Assembly (NCBI RefSeq): GCF_954871325.1
Contig: NC_088775.1
Coordinates: 39,471,561-39,535,560, forward strand
Source: Gordionus sp. m RMFG-2023
Taxonomy: Eukaryota; Nematomorpha; Gordioida; Chordodea; Parachordodidae
DNA: 64,000 nucleotides
Direction: 5' to 3'
Of this stretch, positions 24,384-36,300 are shown piece by piece. Position 1 is the stretch's first letter, and every line of letters starts with the position of its first letter. Below the pieces are notes generated by a model, which had not been told where the DNA came from, did not search any database, and was given only the letters and a program-made list of their open reading frames with translations. The position numbers and the translations under genes were made by a program.

Positions 24384-25149
24384 TACTAAATGTACCCATA
24401 TAATTTAAAAAATAAAATTTAAAAATCTTACCAAATTTAATTACGATGGAATATTATTTATGATTTTTAAAAGAATTTTAATAGTGTTGTTAATTTGCTT
24501 GGTCGTAAAATTTACGACCAAATTTTGTGCTCAGGCCGACCCGGGGTTCAGACCCGGGGTTCAGACCAGGGTTCAGACCAGGGTTCAGACCCGGGGTTCA
24601 GACCAGGGTTCAGACCCGGGGTCCAGACCAGGGGTCCAGACTTACACCTTGGGGTTGGGTTCGGATAAATGAAAAGTAAAAAAAAATATTTCATTTTCTA
24701 ATCTTAAATTAAATCTTATTCTTCTTATCTTATTCATTCTAAATTAATAAAGCTTTTTTTATTATTATTTTCTTACCATTTTCTTTCTTTTGATAAAAAA
24801 TTTATATGGTAAAATAAAAATATTATGTAATAAATATTCAAAAAGAGTAGCCCATGCATGACGGAATAAAAATAAAAAAGTAAAATTTTATTTTAACACA
24901 TATTGATATTGTAATTTAATGTGGAGGACCAATATAAAAATTCAACGTCATTCATGCATGTATAAATAATAAAAAGAAATGTAAATTTATAATTTGTGAT
25001 AAAATAATGGCCAATAAAAAGTTTTTCTTTATTATATTAAAGTTATATTCCCAATAATATATATGTCATAATTTTTAAAGGGATGTCAACTATCCAGGAT
25101 CACCACGGGTTTTAAAGTTATAACTAATAAATTTGGGTTTTAAGTAGGT

Positions 25150-25640
25150 GTATACCGATATCACTTTTTGGAGGCCTATCCGATCCGATATTAAATTGAT
25201 ATCGACCGATTACCGATCCGATATCATATCTAATTTTTATGTCATTTATTTAAATATATTATAATGATCAGTTATAGTTTTTATTCAATTCTATTGCAAT
25301 TCTAAAAGTATATAAAATATTTTTATTGTTAAATAACTTTTATATAAATAAGTAACATTAATCTATATATAATAAATAATAAACATATATAATATGAAAT
25401 TTGAATAAAATTTTAAACAATATTTAACATTAAAAAATCGAAGATTTCTTATTGGAAATACCAAAATTTACTTATTTATCAGAAATCAATTTACGTTTAC
25501 GGCGATGTTAACTGTCAAGTTAATTAATATCACCAAATTCACTAAAAAAAGATTCTGAAGAGATTATCGCAAACTTTTATAAACAGAATGTGCATAAAAA
25601 TAACAATATGGCAGAATGATTAATTAATTATTATTATTAA
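25150..25640 (-). pseudogene. hAT remnant inside the 3.1-kb element
   Basis: CCGATCCGATAT repeats near 25180-25230 look like a subterminal region. On the minus strand 25440-25640 a broken frame reads SSESFFSEFGDIN, RRKRKLISDK, VNFGISNKK, recalling the hAT C-terminal block (ERVFS, RRNRL, L..N). Heavily decayed. Confidence 0.4.
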
Positions 25641-25904
25641 AAAAATATGGATTTCGATTTTATTTATTAAAATAAATGACTATTAAAAACTTAAGAAATT
25701 GTTGAGAAAATTTTTGTTATTTTTTAAAAACTTCCTGTAATTTAACTTAAATAATTATTTTTCAAATGGTTCTTCAAACCAAATAACAAAACAAGATCCA
25801 TATAATTGAGGTAATTACTAGTTTTTTATTTAATATATTTCACACACAGCCTCTTTAACTCACATACGATATGATATATCAAAAAGGAAATTCGATCTAT
25901 ATCA

Positions 25905-27009
25905 TAGTGTTGTTAATTTGCTTAGTCGTAAAATTTACGACCAAATTTTGTGCTCAGGCCGACCCGGGGTTCAGACCCGGGGTCCAGACCCGAGGTTCAT
26001 ATTATTTTTATATGTTAAATTTTTTATTCCGGAATCTAGACACGGGGTTCAGAACAGATATATGTAAAGTAAGATAAAATAAATCTCATATCTAATCTTA
26101 AATTAAATTAATATTATTATACCTTCTAAATTAATAATTCAAAGCTTTATTTTATTCTCTTTTTTCTTTTTTGTTTGTAAAATTAATTATAATAAATAAC
26201 ACATTTATTTAAAAAGTTATTTAACTTTAATTAAATAAAATAAACTATATAAATTGATTTAATTTTTTTTATAAATTGCAAATGTTTTATTTTATTTATT
26301 TTTCATTTCTTAGTTATAAATATAATATCGTCAATAGTTTTTCTTTTTTATTAATTTTAATGTCAGCTTATTAAGCTTGGTTTTAAAAAAATATTTTATT
26401 TTGATTTCGCGGCTTTGTCCACGTGAAAGAAACATGCATATATTTATATATATATATATACTAAATGGGGGTGAAGTGCTAGTAGAAATAAATTTATTTT
26501 TAAAATTTGATTTAAATAAAAATATATACAATAGAATATAAAATACAATATTAATTATATTTATATAATTTTTTCATAAACACGAATCGAATGCATCTCA
26601 TCTTGCTCGTGGATATAGACTCCAGCCTAAAAAATATTTAAAATATAAAAAATCCGGTCAGAAAGTTCGTATCTAATTCTGAACTAAGATCAGGATGGTA
26701 TAGAAATAATCTATAAGCAAACCTACATAATAATTCATTTTTATTATTTCCAAGCCCTAAGAGTCCCCGATTAAAAATTTTTTAGTCATAAGCAGAGTTG
26801 CTTGCAGGATTTTCCTATTTAAGTTCGATATTATTGATAAATAATTTTAATTAAAATATTTGAAACAACATTATTTATGGGGTTCGACTCGAGTTAATGC
26901 TGGCTTATTTCTTATATAAATATTGCTAATTTAGATCGCAGTAATTTTATTAGACCCACCTCGGGTTTGGGATTTACACAACCAAGACCAACCAATTAAA
27001 CAACACCCA
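25905..27009. mobile_element. Nested TAGTG-family copy
   Basis: TAGTGTTGTTAATTTGC at 25905 with CCCGGGGTTCAGACC repeats, and near 27001 an inverted end AATTAAACAACACCC. Flanks share atctatat on both sides, a possible target duplication. 26640-26700 matches, inverted, 59580-59640 inside the family member at 59304-61006. Confidence 0.45.
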
Positions 27010-27705
27010 TATCTATATTTTGTGTTAATAAAAATATACCTGACCCCCCCCCCAGGACCTATACCCGCCCTGTATGAGTGATCATTATCATTATTATTAT
27101 CATTACAAAAAAATATTTTTATTTCCATAAAAAAATATTAATTTTCACCCCCCCCCCCACTTTCACCCCCCCCCCCTCTACCCCATCCACCTCCAAAACC
27201 AAGTCATTCATACCCATCAAGATAAAAAATGAATACTTTCATTCTAAAGATATTTAGTTTAGAAGATTATATTTTACCCATATATCGATATTTTGTTTTG
27301 ATAAATTATTCCTGACCCCCCAAGACCTAGTAGACCCGCCCTGCCCTCTTTCAGTCATTATTATTATTGCAATAAAAAATATTTAATTATTAACTTGTTT
27401 ATTAAATCGTTACACGACACGACCCCGGGTCTACACGACACGACCCCGGGTCTGGACCCCGGGTCTGAACCCCGGGTCTGTGCTCAGAGCTGGTTTGGTC
27501 GATTTTTTAGACCCAAACCCCGGGTCTGATTTTATACAACCAACCAATTAACAACACTAAATTTTAGTTAATGAAAAAGATTGATTTATTAACACATCTG
27601 GTTAATATTTAAAATTAATTAAACATTATAATTAATAAAAAAATAATTTCTAGCATATTTATTAATATTATAAAAAAATGATATTAATCACAACAACAGT
27701 AATTA

Positions 27706-29666
27706 CAGTGAAAGGGGGGATATTTTTTACCAGATGTTAAAACAAAATAAAATGATACTATTATATTTTTATTTTAATCATACTTAAACATTAATCTATG
27801 TTAAAAAAATTTTAAACAACTTTTTTTTAAAAAAAAAACTTTTTAAAAAAAACATATTTTTTCACATATCATTTACATAATTTAATATTTTTGTATATTT
27901 AATTTAATATTAATTAATATTTCAATCTTATAATGTTTAATATAGACTGCATTCTTTATAACTTTAATACATCTCCTTTACTCTCAAGTACTTCTGTAAA
28001 TTATTCTTTGCCAATCTCAGATGGGAATGATATGGAAAATTATCAATCACATTCTAATATTTCTACAAATAATGATTCTTTAGCAACTTTTAATGAAAAT
28101 ATAAATCATTCTCAAATATCATCCATTCCTAAACCTAAAAGAACATACAATTGTTGGAACAAAGATAAAATTGAAATGGTAATGAAAAAATTAGCAATGC
28201 CAGAGGAAGAACAGATGAAGGTTAAGGACATTGCTAAATTTGTTAATATGTCTAAGGCATCAATACATAAAATAAAACGGGATACATTCCCAGAAATTAT
28301 TGGTGAGCCCTTAAAGGAATTCTCGCTTAAACAAAGGGGGAGAAAAATTAAAGACACAGCAAATATTGAAAGGCAAATTATGGATTTGCTAATCGACAAT
28401 AATACCTTCACGGTGAAGGATATAATTGAGAATTTGCCCTCTGGTTCTCCAAAAAATATTGGAACTATAAGGAAATATATTAAAAACATCCGATGGTCCA
28501 AAAAAAGAGCTGGGAAAGAACCAGATCGCAGGAATACACCAGGAGCTATCAATATTCGACAGGTGTGTTGCCGCAAAATGCTGAACATCTCCAGAGAAAG
28601 ACTCTATTTTCTCGACGAAACAGGCATCAATTTTCATGTTGTACCTGTCTATGCTTGGGCACCACTCAACGTTAGACCATCAATAAAGGTGCCACCCTCA
28701 AAAGGGAAAAATGTAAGTGTACTTTGCACTATAGGAATTTATGGAGTTATACATTATAAAATCATCGAAGGATCATATAATGGTATGTTATTCCGAGATT
28801 CATTAATGGATATTATTAGTATATTAACACCAGATGCCATATTAGTTATGGACAATGCGTCAATACATAAAAGTCATCTAATTGATGACTATAAAGAGAG
28901 AATTGAATATCTTCCCCCATACTCACCACAATTAAACCCAATTGAAAATTTTTTCGGGGTTTTCAAAAACAAGTACAGGTCATTAATTCCCAGACCAAGT
29001 ACAAGGGAACATATAATAAATAATATTAATCAAATAATGAATTAATTTATTCCATATGATTTTACAAATTTCTATAATCATATGCAACATTATTTGGAGC
29101 TGGGCTATCGTGGACTACCTCTTGACTAAAGTAATCTAATTATATAATAAATTACGATTAACATTTTTTAATATTTATAGGTACTACTTAAGCAAGCAAT
29201 TTATGACTATGAACTATCATTAAATATTTCATATTTTATTAATTAATATTCATGTATTAGTGTAATTACGAATATATTTCTTATTATATATAATTATATG
29301 TATTATACGAATTGTATAAAATATTAAATTAAAGTTATGTCTCAAATATGATAAAATAAAGTGAGAGAAAAAAACTATTTTCAGAAATAAAAGATTCTGA
29401 CTAAGATCTTACAACTTAAATGAATAATTTATCATTATATTTAAAATTATTCTACATAAAATATCGTTAACTAAGTAAAAGAAAATATGTGATGACAAAA
29501 CTTTTTATATTTTTTTATAAAAAATTTTTTTTAAGTGTGACATTTATAAAAGTTGTTTAATATTTTTTTAACATAGATTAATGTTTAAGTATGATTAAAA
29601 TAAAAATATAATAGTATCATTTTATTTTGTTTTAACATCTGGTAAAAAATATCCCCCCTTTCACTG
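27706..29666 (+). mobile_element. Tc1/mariner transposon, nearly whole, 1.96 kb
   Basis: Terminal inverted repeats of about 117 bp, almost identical, starting CAGTGAAAGGGGGGATA, flanked by TA on both sides. It contains one transposase frame (27933-29045). It is inserted in the right arm of the giant inverted repeat, and the matching position of the left arm (about 21641-21660) lacks it, giving a natural empty site. Near-identical TIRs imply a young insertion. Confidence 0.93.
27933..29045 (+). CDS. Tc1/mariner (IS630-type) transposase
   Basis: Cut-and-paste transposase of 370 residues with ATG at 27933. Residues about 45-190 form the helix-turn-helix DNA-binding part (MKVKDIAKFVNMSKASIHKI). 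The DDE/D domain has D228 in FLDETGIN, D307 in VMDNASIH and E338 in LNPIENFF. Spacing between D307 and E338 is 30 residues, shorter than the usual 34-39 of the superfamily. The stop at 29043-29045 is followed in frame by 27 further codons (IPYDFTNFYNHMQH...GLPLD) to a TAA at 29127, so the natural C-terminus has probably been cut by a recent stop mutation. The first 50 residues are Ser/Asn-rich; a later Met may be the true start. Whether it is active cannot be told. Confidence 0.92.
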   Translation: MFNIDCILYNFNTSPLLSSTSVNYSLPISDGNDMENYQSHSNISTNNDSLATFNENINHSQISSIPKPKRTYNCWNKDKIEMVMKKLAMPEEEQMKVKDIAKFVNMSKASIHKIKRDTFPEIIGEPLKEFSLKQRGRKIKDTANIERQIMDLLIDNNTFTVKDIIENLPSGSPKNIGTIRKYIKNIRWSKKRAGKEPDRRNTPGAINIRQVCCRKMLNISRERLYFLDETGINFHVVPVYAWAPLNVRPSIKVPPSKGKNVSVLCTIGIYGVIHYKIIEGSYNGMLFRDSLMDIISILTPDAILVMDNASIHKSHLIDDYKERIEYLPPYSPQLNPIENFFGVFKNKYRSLIPRPSTREHIINNINQIMN

Positions 29667-32254
29667 TAATTAGAACACAACGCCCCCACGCTTATAATAA
29701 ATATATATCGTGATTAAAACAAATTATACTGTTGTTGCTTTTTCTGATTTATATATTACTATTCGTACATAATATTATTCACCATTCCTTCACTATTATA
29801 TTACATAAAAAATCTTCGACAGATAAAATATAACGACAAGTACAAAAGCCATATAATTTTTCTAGATAGCTACTTGTAATTCAAGTTTACTTACATTCTT
29901 CTAATATTTTTTAAAATAGTTAAGATCTATCAATAAAAAAGGAATATACTTTTATAAATATAATAGCCTTTCGAGCTTTATCATTGGCCTTTTAAATCGA
30001 TAAAATTTAATAATATCCATAATTTGTCGGGTCGAAATTTGACCTTGAAATATTTATTGTTGATAACTTACTTTTCTTTAATTTTTTTGACATTCCTTTT
30101 AAATGCGGAGGATCAATTGAGGCACTAAATATTGGCTCTAAATAAAATTGGAATTTTAGATTTTGGTAAAATGCCAAAACTTTTCTATTTTGCATATAAC
30201 TCACCAACGGTTCATTCCGCTGGTATGGGGCTTATAGATTCTGAAGGATCAATTAACGTACTACAATTTGGCGCAATTATCGGTAATTGATCCTCACTTT
30301 CTAAATTAATTCTTCTAGCTTAACGTTTTTAAAACGGTTATAACTCGGTATTGGTTAGTGATATCGATATCCGGTTTGGTGATTGTTAATGTACGTATTG
30401 AATACTACATAATTGTCAAGTTTCAAAACATGATCTTTTTTATTTTCGGTTTTGGCAGTTTTGGCAAAGTGCCAATACTTTTTTGTTTTGCTTATAACTC
30501 ACGAACGGTTCATTCCGTTGATATGCGGTTTAAAGATTCTGGAGGATCAATTAACGCACCACACTTTGGCATTAATTTCAGTAATTGATCCTCACTTTTT
30601 AAAAAAATTCCTACAACTTCACGCTTTAAAAACAGGTCATAACTCAGTTGCGGTTAGTGATATCGATATCCGGTTTGGAAATTATTAACGCACAAATTAA
30701 AACCTAAATAATTGCCAAATTTCAGATCGTGATCTTTTATATTTTCGGTTTGGCCTAAGTGCCAGCACTTTCTTAATTTGCTCATAACTAAGTAACGGTT
30801 CATTCCGCTGCTTTCCGGATAGAAGATCAATTAGGATCAATTAACGGGCTATACAATGATATAAGTTTCGGTACCACAAATCGTTCCTACAGCTTAAATA
30901 TTTCCGCCAACTTAACGTTTTTAAAACGGTTATAACTCGGTATTGGTTAGTGATATCGATATCCGGTTTGGTGATTGTTAATGTACGTATTGAATACTAC
31001 ATAATTGCCAAGTTTCAAAACATGATCTTTTTTATTTTCGGTTTTGGCAGTTTTGGCAAAGTGCCAATACTTTTTTGTTTTGCTTATAACTCACGAACGG
31101 TTTATTCCGTTGATATGCGGTTTAAAGATTCTGGAGGATCAATTAACGCACTACAATTTGGTATAGTTTTTGGTAATTTTTTTTTCCGGTTATGGGATAC
31201 TTTATTTGAATATTTACTGATATGATCCTCACTTTTTAAAAAAATTCTTACAACTTCACGCTTTAAAAACAAGTCATAACTCGGTTGCGGTTAGTGATAT
31301 CGATATCCGGTTTGGAAATTATTAACGCACAAATTAAAGCCTAAATAATTGCCAAATTTCAGATCGTGATCTTTTATATTTTCGGTTTTGGCTAAGTGCC
31401 AGCACTTTCTTAATTTGCTCATAACTCAGTAACGGTTCATTCCGCTGCTTTCCGGATAGAAGATCAATTAGGATCAATTAACGGGGTATACAATGGTATA
31501 AGTTTCGGTAATTGATCCTCAAATCGTTCCTACAGCTGCAAATCTTCACACTTTTATTATTTTGCTTATAACTCAATAGCCTTTAATTTTTTTGACATTC
31601 CGTTTGAAGAATACGGAGGATCAATTAAGGTACTAAATATTGGCTATAATTAAAAAAATGATTGCTCAAATTTTTAATTTTGGCAAGATGCCAAAACCTT
31701 TCTATTTTGCTTATATCTCACGAACGGTTTATTCCGTTGATATGCGGTTTAAAGATTCTGGAGGATCAATTAACGCACCACAATTAGTTATAGTTTTTGG
31801 TAATTGATCCTAACTTTTTAAAAAAATTCTTACAACTTCACGCTTTAAAAACAGGTCATAACTCGGTTGCGGTTAGTGATATCGATATCCGGTTTGGAAA
31901 TTATTAACGCACAAATTAAAGCCTAAATAATTGTTAAATTTCAGATCGTGATCTTTTATATTTTCGGTTTTGGCTAAGTGCCAGCACTTTCTTATTTTGC
32001 TCATAACTCAGTAACGGTTCATTCCGCTGCTTTCCGGATAGAAGATTAATTAGGATCAATTAACGGGCTATACAATGGTATAAGTTTCGGTAATTGATCC
32101 CCAAATAATTCCTACAGCTACAAATCTTCGCACTTTCATTATTTTGCTTATAACTCAATAACCTTTTATTCCGCTGATGTCTGGTTTGAAGATCAATTAG
32201 GATCAATTAAGACTCTAAATAATGGCATAGGTATTGGTAATTGATCCTTACATC
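29667..32254. repeat. Right arm of giant inverted repeat, satellite array
   Basis: 29670-30060 matches the inner left arm inverted. 30060-32254 is the GGATCAATTA satellite in opposite orientation to 18525-20110, about 13-14 subunits, longer than the left array. Subunits carry ATATCGATATCCGGTTTGG and CGGTTCATTCCG. Frames such as 30358-30588 and 30950-31225 repeat with the unit and are not genes. Confidence 0.85.
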
Positions 32255-32276
32255 GTTCTTACAACTTCACCCTCAC

Positions 32277-32372
32277 TCAGGTTCTTATTTTAGTTACAAA
32301 ATGTTTCATTTCTAATATGACATCCCTGCCTTGTAAATTACTTAAGGCTTCAATACATTTGCTTAATTTCTT
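32277..32372 (-). CDS. Possible 3' exon, unrecognised
   Basis: After an acceptor (atctttag) the minus strand reads KKLSKCIEALSNLQGRDVIL, eleven more residues and a stop at 32277-32279. A phase-compatible upstream piece ends near 32520 at GCAGCT|gtaataat (frame LTIISYKICNHMLSAA). Further minus-strand pieces near 32590-32690 (MMKARVIEKKIERYKISKRL) and 32720-32790 (HCFIEWTNKDKFIPNQQFLE) look coding but lack GT donors. This could be a decayed host gene. No family recognised. 32800-33130 is AT-rich without features. Confidence 0.25.
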   Translation of the reverse strand, partial: KKLSKCIEALSNLQGRDVILEMKHFVTKIRT

Positions 32373-33129
32373 CTAAAGATTTTTAGTGTTTTTGTTTTAT
32401 CAATTTATCTAGCATAATAAATTCTGATACAAGTTAATATAGTGAGTGTCATGGCTATGACTGCAAATTAACCAACATCTATTATTTGTATGGCTATGTA
32501 ATAAGATTATTATTACAGCTGCTGAGAGCATATGATTGCATATTTTATAAGAAATAATGGTCAACTGTGTAGTTGTTTATATATCATTAATAATGGAAGA
32601 TAATCTTTTAGAAATTTTATATCTCTCAATTTTTTTCTCAATTACTCGAGCTTTCATCATGTCATTTAAGAGGAAGCTCTACACCATATAGTTTTATGAT
32701 TTGGATTGGTCTTTTATATTTTCTTCTCCAAGAATTGTTGATTTGGTATAAATTTATCCTTATTAGTCCATTCTATAAAACAATGTCTAAAAATGGTAAC
32801 AGAGTGTTATATTAGTTACTTGACCTTTTGTCAATGTAAGTTGCTAATTTTATAATATGTAGTTTTTAAAAACCATTATCAATTGAGGCATATGTATGAA
32901 TTAATTAATCTTTTTTATCACTTGTAATTCTTTAGACGCAAAATTTATATCAGCAATCGAAAATATTTTATACTGTAATAAATAGATTTTATATTAAAAT
33001 ATAATATTTTTAGAAATGTCTTATATTGTTTTAATTATTTATATGATGCTACTTTATTTTGTATGCATAATATAATAAATGACAAAATATGAATCAGAAT
33101 AATTATTCAGAGTTAGCAAATTTTTAAAA

Positions 33130-33250
33130 AGAATAATATAAAACCTGGCCGAAGGCCCGCAAATGGGGGGGGGGGAATATGGGGGCTTCGCCCCCCATAA
33201 TTTTTTTTTAGTTGAGCCCCTTTAGATTGTAAAGGCTAGTGACGCCCCTG
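33130..33250. mobile_element. hAT-like right end, CAGTGGCG type
   Basis: GGCCGAAGGCCCGC, a GGGGGCTTCGCCCCCC hairpin, and the terminus GGCTAGTGACGCCCCTG ending at 33250 mirror the ends of the element at 9053-10576. The left partner was not found. It is preceded by a run of about ten G. Confidence 0.45.
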
Positions 33251-33335
33251 ATTTTAAGCTTCCTGATTTAATTGAAAACAATCATAACAATAAAAATTCT
33301 TATAGTTTCAATTAAATTAAGACATTTCCTAATAA

Positions 33336-36300
33336 TAGTGTTGTTAATCGGCTTAGCCGAGTCGGCTCGAACAGAGCTCACCCAAATTTTGGGTCGTTTT
33401 TTTCGACTCCAACTCAAAGTATTGGTCGTTTTTTTCGACTCCGACCCAAGTCCAAGCTGAAAAAAACGACCTCGACCCAAAATATGGGTCGTTTTTTACG
33501 ACTCCGACTCAAAATTTGGGTTGTATTTTTCGACTCAAACTTGAAATTTGGGTCATATTTTTCGACTCAAACTTGAAGTTTGGGTCGTATTTTTCGACTC
33601 AAACTTGAAGTTTAGATCGTATTTTTCGACTCCAACTCAAAGTTTGGGTCGTTTTTCTGACTCAGACTCAAACATCGGGTCGTTTCATTCAATCAGACCC
33701 AAAATATGGATCTTTTTTTTTAAAGACGACTTAAAGTTAGGGTTGCTTTTTTTCACCCCTAACCCAATATCTACATCATTTTTTTCGATCAAAAGTCAAA
33801 TAACATTTAGTATATATTAATATTATAAGCGGGAAAGTTACTTAAAGCTTCTTTAAATTATAATGCTCTGATTAACTATTCATCATACTTATATTTTAAC
33901 ATTTTTAAGTGAAGATGTACCATAGAAAAGTGCCATTTGTCATGATGGTTATTTTTGAACTTTTTTAAATGAAATAGATAAAAATATATATTGTAGACAT
34001 GTTAAATCAAAATTTCAGTGATGATGTACCATAGATAAGTGGTAATTGTCATAATCGCTATTTTTGAACTTTTTTGAGTTTTTTTAAAGCAAATTGCTAA
34101 AAATATATATTCTAAACATGTTAAATTAAAAATTCAGTGAGGATGTATCATAGATAGGTGACAATTGTCATAATCGCTATTTTTGAACTTTTCCAAATTT
34201 TTTTAAAGGAAATATCTAAAAATATATATTCTAAACATGTTAAATTAAAAATTCATTGGGGATGTATCATAGATAGGTGACAATTGTCATAATCGCTATT
34301 TTTGAACTTTTTCAAATTTTTTTAAAGGAAATATATATATTCTAAACATGTTAAATTAAAAATTAGGATGTATCATAGATAGATGACAATTGTCATAATC
34401 GCTATTTTTTAACTTTTTTGAGTTTTTTTAAAGCAAATTGCTAAAAATATATATTCTAAACATGTTAAATTAAAAATTCAGTGAGGATGTATCATAGATA
34501 GGTGACAATTGTCATAATCGCTATTTTTGAACTTTTTCAAATTTTTTTAAAGGAAATAGCTAAAAATATATATTCTAAACATGTTAAATTAAAAATTCAG
34601 TGAGGATGTATCATATATAGGTGACAATTGTCATAATCGCTATTTTTGAACTTTTTCAAATTTTTTTAAAGAAAATATCTAAAAATATATATTCTAAACA
34701 TGTTAAATTAAAAATTCAGTGATCTATGGTACATCATCACTGAAATTTTGATATAACATGTCTACAATATATATTTTTATCTATTTCATTTAAAAAAGTT
34801 CAAAAATAACCATCATGACAAATGCCACTTTTCTATGGTACATCTTCATTTAAAAATATAACTATGATGAATAGTTAATCAGAGCATTATAATTTAAAGA
34901 AGCTTTAAGTTACTTTCCCGCCTATAATATTAATATATACTAAATGTTATTTGACTTTTGGTCCAATAAAATAGTTCAAAAATAGCGATTATGACAATTG
35001 TCACCTATCTATGATACATCCTCACTGAATTTTTAATTTAACATGTTTAGAATATATATTTTTAGATATTTCCTTTAAAAAAATTTGAAAAAGTTCAAAA
35101 ATAGCTATTATGACAATTGTCACCTATCTATGATACATCCTCACTGAATTTTTAATTTAACATGTTTAGAATATATAATTTTAGATATTTCCTTTAAAAA
35201 AATTTGAAAAAGTTTAAAAATAGCGATTATGACAATTGTCACCTATCTATGATACATCCTCACTGAATATTTAATTTAACATGTTTAGAATATATTTTTT
35301 TAGATATTTCCTTTAAAAAAATTTGAAAAAGTTCAAAAATAGAAATTATGACAATTGTCACCTATCTATGATACATCCTCACTGAATTTTTAATTTAACA
35401 TGTTTAGAATATATATTTTTAGATATTTCCTTTAAAAAAATTTGAAAAAGTTCAAAAATAGCGATTATGACAATTGTCACCTATCTATGATACATCCTCA
35501 TTGAATTTTTAATTTAACATGTTTTGAATATATATTTTTAGCTATTTCCTTTAAAAAAATTTGAAAAAGTTCAAAAATACCGATTATGACAATTGTCACC
35601 TATCTATGATACATCCTCACTGAATTTTTAATTTAACATGTTTAGAATATATATTTTTAGCTATTTCCTTTAAAAAAATTTGAAAAAGTTCAAAAATAGC
35701 GATTATGACAATTGTCACCTATCTATGATACATCCTCACGAATTTTTAATTTAACATTTTAGAATATATATTTTTAGATATTTCCTTTAAAAAAATTTGA
35801 AAAAGTTCAAAAATAGCAATTATGACAATCGTCACCTATCTATGATACATCCTCATTGAATTTTTAATTTAACATGTTTAGAATATATATTTTTAGCAAT
35901 TTGCTTTAAAAAAACTCAAAAAAGTTCAAAAATAGCGATTATGACAATTACCACTTATCTATGGTACATCATCACTGAAATTTTGATTTAACATGTCTAC
36001 AATATATATTTTTATCTATTTCATTTAAAAAAGTTCAAAAATAACCATCATGACAAATGGCACTTTTCTATGGTACGTCTTCACTTACAAATTTTAAAAT
36101 ATAACTATGATGAATTGTTAATCAGAGCATTATAATTTAAAGAAGCTTTAAGTAACTTTCCCGCCTATAATATTAATATATACTAAATGTTATTTTTTGG
36201 TCGAAAAAAATGATCTAGATATTGGGTTAGGAGTGAAAAAAAGCAACCCTAACTTTAAGTCGTCTTTAAAAAAAAAGATCCATATTTTGGGTCGGATTGA

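Larger units (their letters stand above)
24482..27559. mobile_element. TAGTGTTGTTAA hAT-like element, 3.1 kb
   Basis: Ends TAGTGTTGTTAATTTGC and AATTAACAACACTA are inverted and flanked by the 8-bp repeats aattttaa / aattttag. Both ends carry CCCGGGGTTCAGACC repeats (24535-24645; inverted at 27415-27535). Eight-base duplications suggest hAT. No transposase of its own is visible; the interior hosts a second copy of the family (25905-27009) and a hAT relic (25150-25640). The rest is AT-rich with C-runs near 27040-27180. Confidence 0.7.

Noticed and set aside
19510-31225. Conserved frames (MISISGLVIVNVRIEYYI type) in three places of the satellite arms
   Set aside because: Similarity is explained by the satellite unit itself; frames are broken in most units.
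17581-33250. One composite hAT spanning both CAGTGGCG-like ends
   Set aside because: Flanks (atttgtat and attttaag) do not match, so the ends belong to different insertions.
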